From NCBI RefSeq assembly GCF_001680005.1, contig NC_033567.1, positions 4,340,001-4,404,000 on the forward strand: a stretch of DNA of 64,000 nucleotides, given 5' to 3'. The translations under genes and the position numbers were made by a program. This document shows, piece after piece, positions 34,343 through 45,615 of this stretch. Positions within the stretch are counted from its first letter, which is position 1, and every line of letters begins with the position of its first letter. A model generated the notes under the pieces. It ran no database searches. It saw nothing but the letters and a program-made list of their open reading frames with translations, and had not been told where the DNA came from. The stretch is from Plasmodium coatneyi. Taxonomy: Eukaryota; Apicomplexa; Aconoidasida; Haemosporida; Plasmodiidae.

Positions 34343-35368
34343 ATGGAAAAGTACCGCGAGTTCGCAGACTCAGCCACAGGAATAAATCCATTTTTGCCCT
34401 TATGGGTAAACAACAAATTGAGCGTCCATGAGAAGCTTCTCAAATTTCTGCTGTTCCCACTGGTGCTGTGTCGCTTCTGCTTCCTCTCCCTGACGTTGAT
34501 TTTTATGATTTTCCTAAACAGCATAGTGAACCTGCTCATATTCCAGTGCGTTAAGGACTTTTTCTACCAAATAATACAGTGCATTTATTGCCGGCTGTTG
34601 CTGCTTTATTTGGGCTTCTTCTACATGGATGAGGAATATGCTAGCCACAAGAGAGTTAAAATAAAATGCACGAAGAAGAAAATTCCATTCACTTATGATG
34701 ACTATGGACACATTTATCTGTCCAACTTTACATCCTTCGTGGATATTTTATATTTAGCATATCGGCTCAATCCACTCTTTGTTATTATTAACAAAAATGG
34801 AAGTCTATCCCCCGTTTTCTTCTTTGATTTAATAAAGCTATCTCTACAATTTTCCATCCCCAACAAGAAAGGAGAATTTAAAAATCTGGAACAAGTACAT
34901 GTCTTCGCGAAGAATAAAAAAATAAAATCAGTTGTCATATTCCCAGAGGGCATGAAAAGTAATGGCTCCTGTATTCTCCTGTGGAAGAATGAAATTTTTA
35001 CGCATTCAGAATATGTCCTTAAAAATAAGTGCAACTTGATTGCTTTTACTTATGAAACAAATATACTTAACAAGAAGTGGAATAACTCCTACACCTCTCC
35101 GCACACCGTTCTTAATCCCGTCCTCCATATTACCTTTCTTTGTTTTAATATATATAATAAAATTAAGATTGTGTGGCTGAACGAAAAGGACATTGCCGAA
35201 TCGTTGCGCGAATTCGACTTCTCCAACTGTGATGAACTCGTCCACTATTTGAGGAGCCTCATGGGACTTATGAAGCCCACAGGTGGAACCCTCGTTAACG
35301 TAAAAGCGGACTTGTTGGAGAAGTTTGTCAAGTATTGGAACCTCACGCGGGGGCGAGCGTACCTCTGA
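34343..35368 (+). CDS. PlsC/LPLAT-like acyltransferase family membrane protein, catalytic His replaced
   Basis: 341-residue single-exon protein that resembles lysophospholipid acyltransferases, enzymes that move an acyl chain from acyl-CoA to a lysophospholipid in the ER membrane. Residues about 35-95 are strongly hydrophobic (two or three membrane segments). The expected NHxSxxD motif appears as SNFTSFVD, so the catalytic-base His is Phe while the Asp is kept. The second motif is present as VIFPEGMKSNG, matching F-P-E-G-T-x-S-x-G with Thr changed to Met. A family without the His may be inactive, or may act by a different mechanism. Start is the first Met of the frame. Confident of the fold, much less of enzymatic activity. 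Confidence 0.65.
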   Translation: MEKYREFADSATGINPFLPLWVNNKLSVHEKLLKFLLFPLVLCRFCFLSLTLIFMIFLNSIVNLLIFQCVKDFFYQIIQCIYCRLLLLYLGFFYMDEEYASHKRVKIKCTKKKIPFTYDDYGHIYLSNFTSFVDILYLAYRLNPLFVIINKNGSLSPVFFFDLIKLSLQFSIPNKKGEFKNLEQVHVFAKNKKIKSVVIFPEGMKSNGSCILLWKNEIFTHSEYVLKNKCNLIAFTYETNILNKKWNNSYTSPHTVLNPVLHITFLCFNIYNKIKIVWLNEKDIAESLREFDFSNCDELVHYLRSLMGLMKPTGGTLVNVKADLLEKFVKYWNLTRGRAYL

Positions 35369-36410
35369 GGGGGACACACACTACAGAAGTGGAGGAATAT
35401 TCCCTTTTTAATTCTCCCCACATATTCACAGATAGCAACCGCGTGACCCAGCAGGTATAAACCCCACTGTGACCTGTTGGTAAAGGCTCATTCATCAGTG
35501 CCTAGACGGTCACCGTGGGGAATTCGCCCCATGTGATTTGATTTATATCCGCAGGTCGAATTGGGGGATAGCAACAACCCTCCCCCCTGCATGCCACCGC
35601 GCCATTCATATGAATTTTTTTTTTTTCCTTTACCCTTTTTAAATGCAACTTTCGATATGTGAGAATTATTCACCTTTTTGTGAAAAAAAAAAAAAAAAAC
35701 ATTTGATGTGTACGTTCGCGTATATGGCGGGACACTTTACGGGAAGGGGTCACTTACCCTGTCCGTACTTTAAATTGCACACCGCGTGGCGTGTACCATT
35801 ATACCAGCAACATTCTACTTTCATATTATGTTACTCCTGACCCCCCGCACGTTAACTTCGAGTAGTCCTCCAAAAAGGGGGCAGGCCTCTTCTTCCCTGT
35901 GGTGTTCCTTTCCTCTCGGACGAGATGGTATGTTCTACACTGTCTGTACAACATTGGACCTACGCTGCAAGTACGAAATGATGAGCAGCATTTTGCAATG
36001 TTCCTCTCGTGGACTTGGCATCACCCATTTAGTAAGGAATAATAATGCGCTCTGTATACTTCAAGTGGAAGCGTTTTGCAAAAAAAAAAAAAAAAAAAAT
36101 CCAAAGCTATTTGTATTCGTTGCAAAAGTGGGTACACACAAGCTTGGGCAAATAATTTTTTTTTTTTTTTTTTTTTTTTTTTGGAAAGGCAGTTGTGCTA
36201 TTAGCTGTACGTATTTTATACTCATATGTTCCAGTGCAAACATATTCCTCGATAAAGTAGACACAGCGCAGTTGCTCATGCACGAACACATATATATATT
36301 GGTCTGCTAATTCAGATGTGTACTCCTCCTAAGGGTGGCCTTTTATCTTCGTTCCCGTCTTAACAAAACACTTCCGAAGTCTAATTTGACCCCAAATTTT
36401 GAGGGCACAA
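35369..36410. other. Intergenic with A- and T-tracts
   Basis: Tandem (+,+) spacer. An A20 tract at about 36079-36098 is followed some 55 bp later by a T24+ tract (about 36158-36182), another complementary homopolymer pair. No gene recognised. Confidence 0.55.
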
Positions 36411-37312
36411 ATGAAGCGAATGCTTTTGTTCACGCTCACCGCCCTGTTTTGTGCTACGAGTCGCGATGTAGGACTGTGCCACATGTGCACAACAGACCTG
36501 TGCGGGAGATGCTGCCGCCCTACAGGAGATGGTACCCCAGAGGAGCTCTCACCGTCTCGGTTGCATTTAGATGTTGTTACCGCTAACCACGTCGCTACCA
36601 CTGATCTTGGCGCCGCTCATTTTATCACCACTGTTACCACCATTTTTCTCTACCTTTTTCTCGCGCTGACAATCTCCTTGCAGGCTGCGAAAATAATTTC
36701 CACAGAACGATGAGAGGGAATGATTACAGCGACGACGTATACTGCAGACTCTGCGACTGCAGCAATCCAAGCACAGGTATGTCTGAACCACCACTAGTCC
36801 CCTTTTGCATTTAACGCACCCACTGGGGTCTACATATGCTTTCACACATCCGAAGTGGGTGCCTGTAAAAATGGGCTCCTCCGAGATAGTGCACTCGGTA
36901 TGTAATATTCTCAGTGTATGCATATATATGCATGCGTATACGTGTGTACATATGTACGTGTGTAAGTATTCACCCCCTTAATTTGACACTCGAGCGGTGG
37001 TTGCCCCCCTTTCGCAATAGGATGTGGATGGGTTGGAGACACCTACGGGAAAGTGATCTGCACGAGTTGCGATTTTATCAAGCATGCCTCTGTCAAGTAT
37101 ACCTCACAGGAATAGGAATTCACAAAAATACAAGTTGATAAGGAGGCCTTCTTTTGTAGTCATTTCTTCCTCTTTTTACATACCCATTATTCTGCTATAT
37201 ATTTTTTCCCCCCTTCCTTTTTTCTTTTTTTTTTTTGCGCAGAGTAAAATATTTCGATATAGCAGGCTGTGGACATGAACTGAAGAGGGGAAACCTCCTC
37301 AATAGTGCCTGA
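36411..37312 (+). CDS. Small secreted cysteine-rich protein, 119 aa, 4 exons
   Basis: Not a family I recognise. Exons 36411-36531, 36684-36776, 37021-37096 and 37243-37312 join in phase (360 nt) with normal donors and acceptors, the last acceptor after a strong T tract. The N-terminus reads like a cleavable signal peptide (MKRMLLFTLTALFCATS). The mature part of about 100 residues holds 13 cysteines (positions 23, 26, 31, 34, 35, 42, 61, 64, 66, 73, 85, 88 and 106), including three C-x2-C pairs. That spacing suggests either several disulfides in a secreted protein or zinc knuckles. No transmembrane helix or GPI-type C-terminus is seen. Reading straight through the first donor gives a 100-residue product with a hydrophobic tail, but the spliced version is preferred because it joins a continuous Cys-rich frame. 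Confidence 0.55.
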
Positions 37313-37652
37313 CGTGGTGAACAAAAGATGATATCAGCCCTATCGTGGGGAGCACCTCTCGAGTGGGTACCCCCCCCACATTTGGATCTTCCCGTCGGTG
37401 TGCTTTCGACCACGTGTTAGTTTTGTTTGTTTTTTTTGTTAATTATTTTTTAACTCATCAATTTGTTTATTTTGCGAGTGTCTCGAGGTTGTCGAGGGGA
37501 AAAAAAAAGCAAGCAAACAAACAAGCAAAATAATGGTAAAATGAAATAATAGTAAACAGTGTGGTAGACAAAACGTGATAACCCATTCAGATGTACAAAG
37601 GAGACCCCCCTTTTGCTACTTTTTGCAAAAGGACATGTAAATGCACATATTC
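37313..37652. other. Short intergenic, convergent genes
   Basis: 3' ends of the Cys-rich gene (+) and the Cys-cluster gene (-) face each other. Only A- and T-rich tracts are seen. Confidence 0.55.
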
Positions 37653-38304
37653 CTAGCTGCACTTGCACTTGCAAGAATCGCAACAAATAGACTTTGTGAT
37701 ATCGGACAGGGTGCACTTCTGCCTCCGTCGGAGGTACACAGGATCGGATACATAACTGATTGTCGGCAATTGATACTTCTCATTATCTTTTAAGTCAGGC
37801 ATTTTTTCGTAAAAGGGACCCTGCGCGTAACTTATGAGGGGAACGTCGTACAAAATGTCCTTTGCGTAAAACTCGCTATCTATCTGATGGTAGTACAGAG
37901 GAGGATTGTCGAAGGAATTTAATACGATGCGTTCCGTTGGTATACAGGGGAAGGTGATGGGTTCCTCCTTACTGCAGAGTGCGTCCAGTTCGTTGTACGT
38001 GTAGGTCCTCTCAGTGATTTTTATTCCTTCCTTTTCTGATGGGAAATTAAAGTGGGTGGAGGGTATGCACACACGGCGGAGCTGAGTGTTCAGCGGGCAA
38101 CCAAGGCGAAGGCGCTCGCTCGATCACATATATATGCATGCAAGCGAAGAAACTGTACACTAATAAATGAAGACGGAAAAACACACAGATGGGTTGTGAG
38201 ACGAGGAGTCGGGACGCTTTCCCGTCTGCTAATATGCTATCCTTACCACAGCAACATTTGCAAGAATTACAAGCTGAGCATATAGACTTCCTGAACAAGT
38301 TCAT
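37653..38304 (-). CDS. Hypothetical protein with N- and C-terminal Cys clusters, 146 aa
   Basis: Two exons, 38304-38247 and 38035-37653 (donor GTAAGG, acceptor TTTCCCATCAG), phase-consistent at 441 nt. I do not recognise the family. The N-terminus has Cys at residues 9, 12, 15 and then C-K-C-C-C (MNLFRKSICSACNSCKCCC), and the C-terminus ends ICCDSCKCKCS. The middle is Tyr/Pro/Glu-rich with short repeats of the form L/I-I-S-Y and Y-x-x-x-P. Terminal Cys clusters next to basic residues in an otherwise soluble, signal-less protein suggest multiple palmitoylation and attachment to a membrane such as the inner membrane complex or the cytosolic face of an organelle; this is inference. Metal binding is the alternative. 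Confidence 0.65.
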
Positions 38305-40192
38305 CTTGACGGTCGAAAATGTGATAAAAATGGGAATGCGGCACTGGGAAGGGACAGTTTTTTCGTTATCCTACGATGCTTCCTACTGCGTTGTTGTTAT
38401 TGTTGCTGTTCTGTGGGAGGGGAGAGGATAAAGGGTACTGTTCTTCACTCCACAACGGTACAAAGCGAAATTAAAAAGGAAGTCCTCTACGTGGGAGTTA
38501 AAAATAACATTTCAAAGCAGATGTACATGCAACCAGGTACTTCTGTGCGCACAGTAAAAATTAGGGACAGCCGTAAAATAGCAACTTAAAACAACATATA
38601 TTTTGCAAAACGTGGGGTTATATTTTTTGATCTACCGTGCGCATCGACTTGAAAAAATAGACACATTCGTAATAGTGGGGTTGGAACATGACGAATGGGT
38701 TTACCTGAACGTTCATAAAATTTTCTAGCTACTTTGTTGCGTCTACTTTTTTTTTTTTTTTTTTTCAAACAGCCAAAATGGAACATGTGGCATGCGCACA
38801 CGGTATAAACAGCCAAAAAGAAATTTGGAAAGCCACTTAATTTTTTTTTTTTCACCTTGCCTATTTGTAAAGAATCCAATAAATAGTTTTTTTTTTTTTT
38901 TTTTTTTTTCCTCTTGTGTGTGTGACAAAGGGGTAGCTATTAAAACCCAACGGAGGCATTATTTTGTGTGTCAAGAGCATAGTCTACCTACTTGCTACTC
39001 ACTACGATACTTTAAAAAGACATTTTGGATAAATTCGCGCACGTGCGTTAGGTGTGGTGAATATTTCCTATTCTCCCACTTGGTAGGTAAAAAGTTGGGG
39101 AAAAAAAAGGGGCAACTCGCTTACTGCTAAATAGGTGGTGAATAAATAGAAGAGTCCCCCGGCTAAACTGTATTCATGTTGATAAGGTAGTGGAATGATG
39201 GTGACACAGCTCATATGTTCTTGTCTACCCCTTTCACATTTGTTCTGTTATACCAATTTAAAATCAGAAGGAAAAAGGTTCCCCTAACCAAAATGAGAAA
39301 CGCGTGTAGATGGGTAAAACAAAGGTATTTGAACATTCGGGTGACTCCATCCGCAGTTGCTCATTTCGAGTTCACAATTTTGTGTCGACGCGGACACATA
39401 ACGGAAACTTCCTAAACGCTTTTTAACATCACAAATGAATGATCCAAGGAGTTACATATAAAGACGAAGCCCTGGAACTCATACACATATGGCTTTTATT
39501 GTACCCATTTGGTAAATGCCTTTCCAATTTTTTTACCAGTTCGGGGTAATTTGGGTGGGGGCTAAAAAAGTGTTGCATTGGGGACGATTGGAAAAGGGGG
39601 GCGGTGTTCCTGCCAGAGTGATATTTAAAAATTGGAGTTTTTTTTTCTCTCTCAAATTGTGACATAGGAGTTTTGAAATTTTATCCTTTTTTTATTTATT
39701 GGTATATAACACATGTGATTTTTTCTTTTTTTCTTCTTTTTCGCCTTTCTGTTATCTGGCTGAGGCTCCCTTTTAGAAAATGTTTCGTCCCAGTGTACGT
39801 TCCCCAACTTCCTCCGTCGCATTTTTCACAAAAGGAACATAAATAAACTGCTTCCCTTGGAAAAACGTCATAACAAAGTGTGATAAAAGATACGCTAAAT
39901 AGGTACCCGTGGAGGGTTAAACAAGAAAAAGATATGCTGCAATGCTGCAATCCTTGTGTTATTGTATTTTTTCCCGCACGTGGACTTAAAAGCATGTTCA
40001 GAAAAATGTACGCCTATTTAATGCGTCGCGACTGTTATGAGAACCCCAACCCTCTGATGTATTAAAGAAAAAGAGGAGTGTGGTTACTGTGACATGATGT
40101 GTTAACTTTTTTTCACCCGTGAACATCCTAAAGCGTGGAATATATTTGAGAGAAAAAAGAAAAAAGGCAGATACGATGAGTAGAAAAGAAGG
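38305..40192. other. Intergenic, divergent promoters
   Basis: Separates the starts of the Cys-cluster gene (-) and the metaxin gene (+). Contains T tracts at 38749-38765 and 38887-38909. Short open frames occur (e.g. 39215-39415) but no support for a gene was seen. Confidence 0.5.
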
Positions 40193-41719
40193 ATGGTTCA
40201 AATTCCACAAAAGTTGATCGTTCATTACCACCATTGTTCTATAAGTGGTGTTGGTGAAATTTTTATAGACTCCTTAACTGTCCAACTGCTTTTCTTGAAA
40301 AATGTTTTAAATTGTCCTTTCGTTCACCTGGTGGGGGAGACACACCCCTTCAGCAGTTATGGCTCTTACCCCTACGCATTTAATACACTGGAGGGGAATA
40401 TCCTCTTTGGAACGGAAATTATCGACTACATGAAAAATGTTAAAATTTATTCGAGAGGGATGCCATTTAAGCATCCTGTAGAGAGATGATCACCGGCATG
40501 TGCGAAGATATAAGTGCTCTTTTTTCTTTTACCCCTCCTCCGTAGTGTATGCTCTTAAATCCTTTCTTTCTGTCTATCTCTTTCCCCCTCCTTTCAGGTT
40601 TACCTATTTGACTCGATTGAGTATGAACCCTACTTTGGAGTAGTAAACGAGTTGAAGGCAATTTTGGTACGTCTACCCATTTAGCACTGTAGCGAGGGAG
40701 CCAATTATGGAAAATATTTTCTCCTTCCTCCTTCCAGATCTTTTGAGTACACCCTTCTCGCAATATTACCGTTCTCAGGAGTACTTCCTTTGGATGGATG
40801 ACGAGATTTACAACAACTTTACCAAAAAGATTTACAAAAATAGATTCTTCTATTTGTATTATATTTATCTGACGAGGTAAACCAAGTAGATCATTTGGGG
40901 CAGCTTTTCATTCAGCTGAACGGACCTGTTCAGACATGACAACTGTTCAGGTGTATTTTGCGAGAAATGGATTAACGGTTGCTTAATTTTTTTTTTTCTC
41001 TCACAGAAGATTAAGACGGGAAAACTACGAAAAGTGCCAAATGGCTGGGTTGGATAACCACAATTTGGTCAGCACACCACATTAAAAAATAACGATAATT
41101 TTTGGAGAGATATTTAAAAAAAAAAAAAAAAAGTGAAGTGTAAACATGGCGTGGATTTCGCCCCCATTTTTTTCCTTTTTGCAGAATATAACCAGGTTGA
41201 AGACAATTTTAAGCATCTTGGAGGAGGTCTTATGCAGTGGTGACAATTCCACTGGGGATGGACGCAATGTCTGCTACTTCGACTCCATGTGCTTCTCCAT
41301 TCTTTCCATACTTTACTCCCTTCCGTCGAAATGTAAGCGAGGCGAGGTTTTAAAGGAAACCTTTCGTTAAAAGTGCCCAGGGAAAGCGAGGCTCGAAAAA
41401 GTTCTCCCCACACTGCACGATTCGCCTAGTTTGGAAAAGATCTATATAGGAAAATGGTGCTAGGGGGCGAGAGGGGTTCATTTGTCCGCCCATTTTTTGG
41501 TGAGCTCCCCTCACGTGATCCCCCTCCTTCTGGTGCGAATATCCCTTTATTTTCTGCTTGTTCCCCACTGCAGTCAACGAAGACCTGCAGCGTGCGCTGC
41601 TCTCAAAGCCGAGCCTGATCGAATTCGTGAAGAACCTCAACCGAAGGTACAGAGTATGGGAAAATGAAAAATCGTTTCTGCAAGGTGTTAACGAAGCGAA
41701 GTGTTTGTCTCCCGGGTGA
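40193..41719 (+). CDS. Metaxin-like protein (mitochondrial SAM complex, GST fold), 6 exons
   Basis: Metaxins are outer-mitochondrial-membrane partners of Sam50 in beta-barrel protein insertion. Exons 40193-40477, 40598-40666, 40779-40876, 41007-41067, 41185-41332 and 41574-41719 join in phase to 268 aa. The N-terminal thioredoxin-like part has DSLTVQLLFLKN, matching D-x-L-x-V-x-x-x-L-K, then ILFGTEIIDYMKN. The C-terminal helical part has FLWMDDEIYNNFTKKIYK, like the metaxin tract F-W-I-D-x-x-N-Y-x-x-x-T-R-K-W-Y, and YFDSMCFSILSILYSLP followed by L-x-x-F-V-K-N-L-N, like SLDAFVFSYLA..LP..L..NLC. No obvious C-terminal membrane anchor is seen, so it may be peripheral or use another tail exon. The acceptor of exon 3 was chosen because the earlier one (40737) causes a stop. 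Fairly sure of family. Confidence 0.72.
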
Positions 41720-42113
41720 GCGGTGGCAGGGACGGAGGTAACGATTCGCCTCATAGAAGTAGCCGCGGGTGTCTTCCATTTGTTCAAATATGTTACGCTA
41801 CGTTACGTTGTGTTAAGCAATGCTATACCATACTATGTTATTTTGTATATTTTTTTTTTTCTTTACGTTGACCCCCCACTCGACGCCGACAACGTGCGTA
41901 CTTTCAAAGTTAGTTCACTTATCCATCGGTGAAAAAACAGGACGAGGAGAATAAGCGTTCCTAGCCGAGTCTTTCTCCCTTGCCAAAAATAAAATAACGC
42001 ATAAGTGCAAACATCTTTTGTGTGTGATATATCACGCCTTTTTTAAGGTGCCCTTTGTCCTAATGATAACCACCTTCGTCCGAGAGGAAGACGTGACTTT
42101 TTCTCCCCCGCTA
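41720..42113. other. Intergenic, convergent genes
   Basis: 3' regions of metaxin (+) and uS14m (-). A T-run lies near 41851-41861; nothing else seen. Confidence 0.5.
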
Positions 42114-42738
42114 TTACCTGAACAGGTCAGGTCGGTAACCATACTTTTTTAGCCACCCTTCTCTTGCCGTTTGGAAAAAAGCCATTTTCGCCATCCTCGT
42201 GAATTTGTAAATTCCTCTGGAATACCCACCTTGTATACACCTCATTCGTATCCGGTTAACTCCTACCTGAGGGGGGGGTGGAGGTGGTGGCGAAAAAGGG
42301 GTGTAATGCATGCATGGGAAAGAAAAATCGGGGGCAAATTAAACGAAGGAAGGTGTGAAAGTACAAAATGGCGTGAATTTTCTGACAAAGGCAGGCCATT
42401 AATTATGAGCCCTGCATGTGCGTGGTTGCTTGTCGGCCGCTTTAAGACATCGGTGCGGGGGAGCGGTGTTCCCGTCCAGCGGCACTTTAATTGCAAACCG
42501 GCCCGACAAATACACGATTTATGCACGACTTCCACTCTGCTGCCGGCCCTACCTTGTTGTTGACTCTTATTTGCCCCTTAAAGCCCAGGTTGTCAAACAC
42601 GTTTTTGTAAACCCGTGTGTTGACTTCAGATTCCATAAAGGCGCGCCTCGCCAAAATGTCCCTAAACACTTTCCTGTTGTAACTGGGGAAACCCAGTGGC
42701 ACTTGGTTCAGGTAGGGTCCCGGATTTCTTGCTGCCAT
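42114..42738 (-). CDS. Organellar (probably mitochondrial) ribosomal protein S14 (uS14)
   Basis: Two exons, 42738-42553 and 42266-42114 (phase 0), give a basic 112-residue protein. The C-terminal half matches the uS14 pattern: RMRCIQGGYSRGIYKFTRMA followed by a FFQTAREGWL tract corresponds to N-R-C-x-x-x-x-R-P-R-G-x-x-R-x-x-x-x-S-R-I-x-F-R-x-x-A-x-x-G-x-L in mitochondrial S14. The N-terminal half contains RDILARRAFMESEV, corresponding to R-D-x-x-R-R-x-x-x. It lacks a zinc ribbon, as in bacterial-type C-minus S14. No clear long presequence is present, so mitochondrial versus apicoplast destination is not decided; the metaxin-like gene next door may be coincidental. Confidence 0.72.
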
Positions 42739-43811
42739 GTTTGCTGCTTATCAGACGATGGGAGAGCGCTGCTCCTACCTTGCTGAAGTAGCAGAGTAGG
42801 GCTATCTCATATGGGCCAAAAAAAAAAAAGAAGAAATATTAAAGTTGGTCATACACAGGTAATTACCTGCTGGGGTAACTAACCTAAAATGGATCCAATA
42901 GGGAGGATAAAAAGATGACCAAAAAATGTGCCCCCTGTAAGAGAATTTTTTTTTTTTTAAGTGCTCATGCAAGAACGAACGATGTGTGAGGGCGCCCTCG
43001 GGGGGACATTCAGAGCACCGCGTGAAAAGTAAAATGATGCCATTATAAACGACGCACATATGAACAGGGGATGTGTACTACGAAGGGTGATGAAATAATC
43101 CCTTCGCGTTAATGCGCCAATCGGCAGAAGGATATGTACAATGGTGATTCTTCCTTCGAAAGGGGATAAACCTCCAAACGGTATGCTTCCCATTTTGCCA
43201 TTCTGTTTACCTGCTGTAGGGTTGTACAGTTCATTGTGGAGATAGCGCTCCTACAAAGCGGACTATCATATTGAGCACGTTTGAACTCTTTAATATTGAC
43301 AACAGGCGGAGTAACTTCTCAACTTAGGAACACACAACGTAAGAGAATGCCACAGATGAACTCCGGGCCCACCAACTGAACTAAACATATGCTGAACAGA
43401 AACACGGGGTCGAAGAAGGGTTAACAGTTGGACGGCGGTTTGTCCTTCTGACGCTGGTGGGAGGAGTCCCCCTGCCATATGCGTATTGCACAAAATGGGA
43501 AAGCTAATAGGTTTATTCTCCAATTTTTTTGAGAGAAAAAAAAAGGATTCATTTGGGATGATACAAAAAAAAAAAAAAAAAAGAAGAATTCGCAAAGGAA
43601 ATTATTACTATCACGTACCACGCAGCAAACGCTGGTTGGGTGCTCAAATTTTTGCGCAATTTGCAGGGAAGACCTGCACGGGTGGCACGCGTCATCATGC
43701 CGCTGTAACAACAGCAACGTGAGACCGGCGCACCTCTACATATATATATACATAAGCAGGTCCGTGGGCTTAATCGGTTGGCTACCCACTCACATCACAG
43801 GGGGAAGACAG
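42739..43811. other. Intergenic
   Basis: Upstream region of uS14m and 3' region of TFIIF alpha (both -). Contains an A20 tract near 43565. No gene recognised. Confidence 0.55.
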
Positions 43812-44843
43812 CTACTTCTTGGAGACAAACTTCGGCTTCACAGATACCATTTTTACCTTCCTATTGTTAATCGTCTGTGAGCTAATGTTGCACAAATTTT
43901 TTATATACTTTTGGACGATTAAGAAGCTCTGGTTTTTTTCTTTAATGTTTAAAACATCCAGGAGAGTCAAGATGTCCATTTTTCCATTATTTTTTTCAAT
44001 GAGCTTTAGTAAAATTTTGGCACAGTTTTCTTCCTTTATTTGTAGTTCTTTGTTTTTAATTTTTTCCTTAATGAATTCGTTGATGGTGTTTGCTTTGGTA
44101 TTCTGTAGGGGTTGCTTTTTATTTGGGCTAATTTTTTTGTCCCCTTGGTAGTGGTCTTCTTCATCTTCCTCATCGTCTTCACTTTCTTCTTCCTCATCAC
44201 TATCATCGTCGTCTTCATCGTCCTCATCGTCTTGTACGTGGCGCTTATCCTTTTGCGGTTTGTTCAGAGCAACACCTTTTTTGGCCTTCCTTTGTGCCTC
44301 TATTTTTAACATTCTTTTTTTGGCGGCTAGGTTTTTCTTAGCCATGTTTCCAGTTCTGTCATCAACTTCGTCATCCTCCTCTAACTCTTCATCGGAGTCC
44401 TCATCATCTTCATCGTCATCGTCCTCCTCATCACTGTCGTCATCGGAGTACTGCTTCAATTCGTCGTCCTCCTCATCATGCACTTGCTGCTTCAGCAGAG
44501 ACTTCATAGTCTGTCCGTAGGTGGTCAGTCGGGAAAGGTCCATATCTGAGTTGTTGTCCGAATCATCATTTTCATCATTATTGTCATCATCATCAAATTC
44601 TTCCTGTCCAGAATCGTCCAAATTTATGTCTTCATCATCGCTCTTTTTTCCATCATTATTGTAATCCCAATTGACTTTACTTTTTCTCAAGGCAGTAATG
44701 GAAAGAGCTGAATCAACATAATCAATTTTATCGTGATTTTCTCTCATTCTTAATTTGTACAAATTTTTTATACGTTTTTTTTCTTGTTTTTTTAATCCTA
44801 AATCGTCATCTTCATAGGATGAAGAAGATGAGTCTGAATTTAC

Positions 44844-44874
<31 letters not shown>

Positions 44875-45615
44875 CCTTCTTCCCTCACTTTGGAATTTAC
44901 CTTCATATGTTCTTCCTTACTTTTTAACCTCTCAATTATATCATCCAACCTTCTGTTGTTTTGTTCTGCTCTTAATTTTTCTTGCGGGTTCTCTACGTTA
45001 AACTTGCTTAACGTTTTTGCCGACAGGTCCGGTTCGAAGACGTGCCAACTGGACACGGGGTAAATGTCCGAATATTCTTCATTTTCCACCAGCACAAAAA
45101 ATACATCTGTGTCCATGTTGCACTTTTTGGACATGTATGACTTGTGATGCGATTTTCCCTTTCCACTCGATGAGTTTTTTAGCAGCCAATAAAAGGCATT
45201 GTTGTTTTTGTCATTCGATGTGGGGCTTTCTTCATGCAGGTCTTTGGACTGACGTGTAGGGGAGGAAAAAAAAAGAGTGAAACGTGTGTAGTGTAAATTG
45301 TATTGTGCCTTAACCACTCAGGTCAGGCTTCAACCTAGGAAGTGGCTAATCGCTACATCCTTCTCTCAGGTTGCTTCCGCCTAGGGAATCTACCCCCCAA
45401 ACATTGGGCAGCAGACCCCCTTCCCAATCGTGCGCACTCTTTCTCCTTACGATAAATGTCACTGGGCCGGATAACTTGCTAATTTCCCGGTTGTCCGTAA
45501 AACGGGAAATCAAATATTTCACATCTCCATTCGGTTTGTTTATCCTGATTCTCTTGTTGCCATGTTTGGACTGGGTGAAGTCGGAGAACTTTAAGGGTTC
45601 CTGTGGCTCGTCCAT
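43812..45615 (-). CDS. Transcription initiation factor TFIIF subunit alpha (RAP74)
   Basis: Large subunit of TFIIF, which escorts RNA polymerase II to promoters in the nucleus. Exons 45615-45394 and 45248-43812 join in phase 0 to 552 aa; the first donor (GTAGAT) is one of two possible, so the junction is tentative. The N-terminal dimerisation barrel shows YLISRF...TFIVRRKSAHDWEGGLLP, then FYWLLK (about residue 93) and DTDVFFVLVENEEYSDIYP with SSWHVFEP (about 121-147), matching the RAP74 tract W-L-L-x...Y-Y-I-F-T-Q-x...F-P-V-x-x-W-Y-x-F-x-P. A long acidic linker rich in Asp/Glu and Lys follows (about 240-450). The C-terminal winged helix (about 470-552) is the FCP1/TFIIB-contacting domain: ENCAKILLKLIEKNNGKMDI...INNRKVKMVSVKP. 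Family confidence is high. Confidence 0.82.

Noticed and set aside
40190..40210. GGTTCAAATTCC resembling a tRNA B box
   Set aside because: No A box or cloverleaf around it, and it lies at the metaxin coding start.
40738..40778. Earlier acceptor for metaxin exon 3
   Set aside because: Using it from the preceding phase-0 exon gives an immediate TGA; the acceptor before 40779 keeps the frame.
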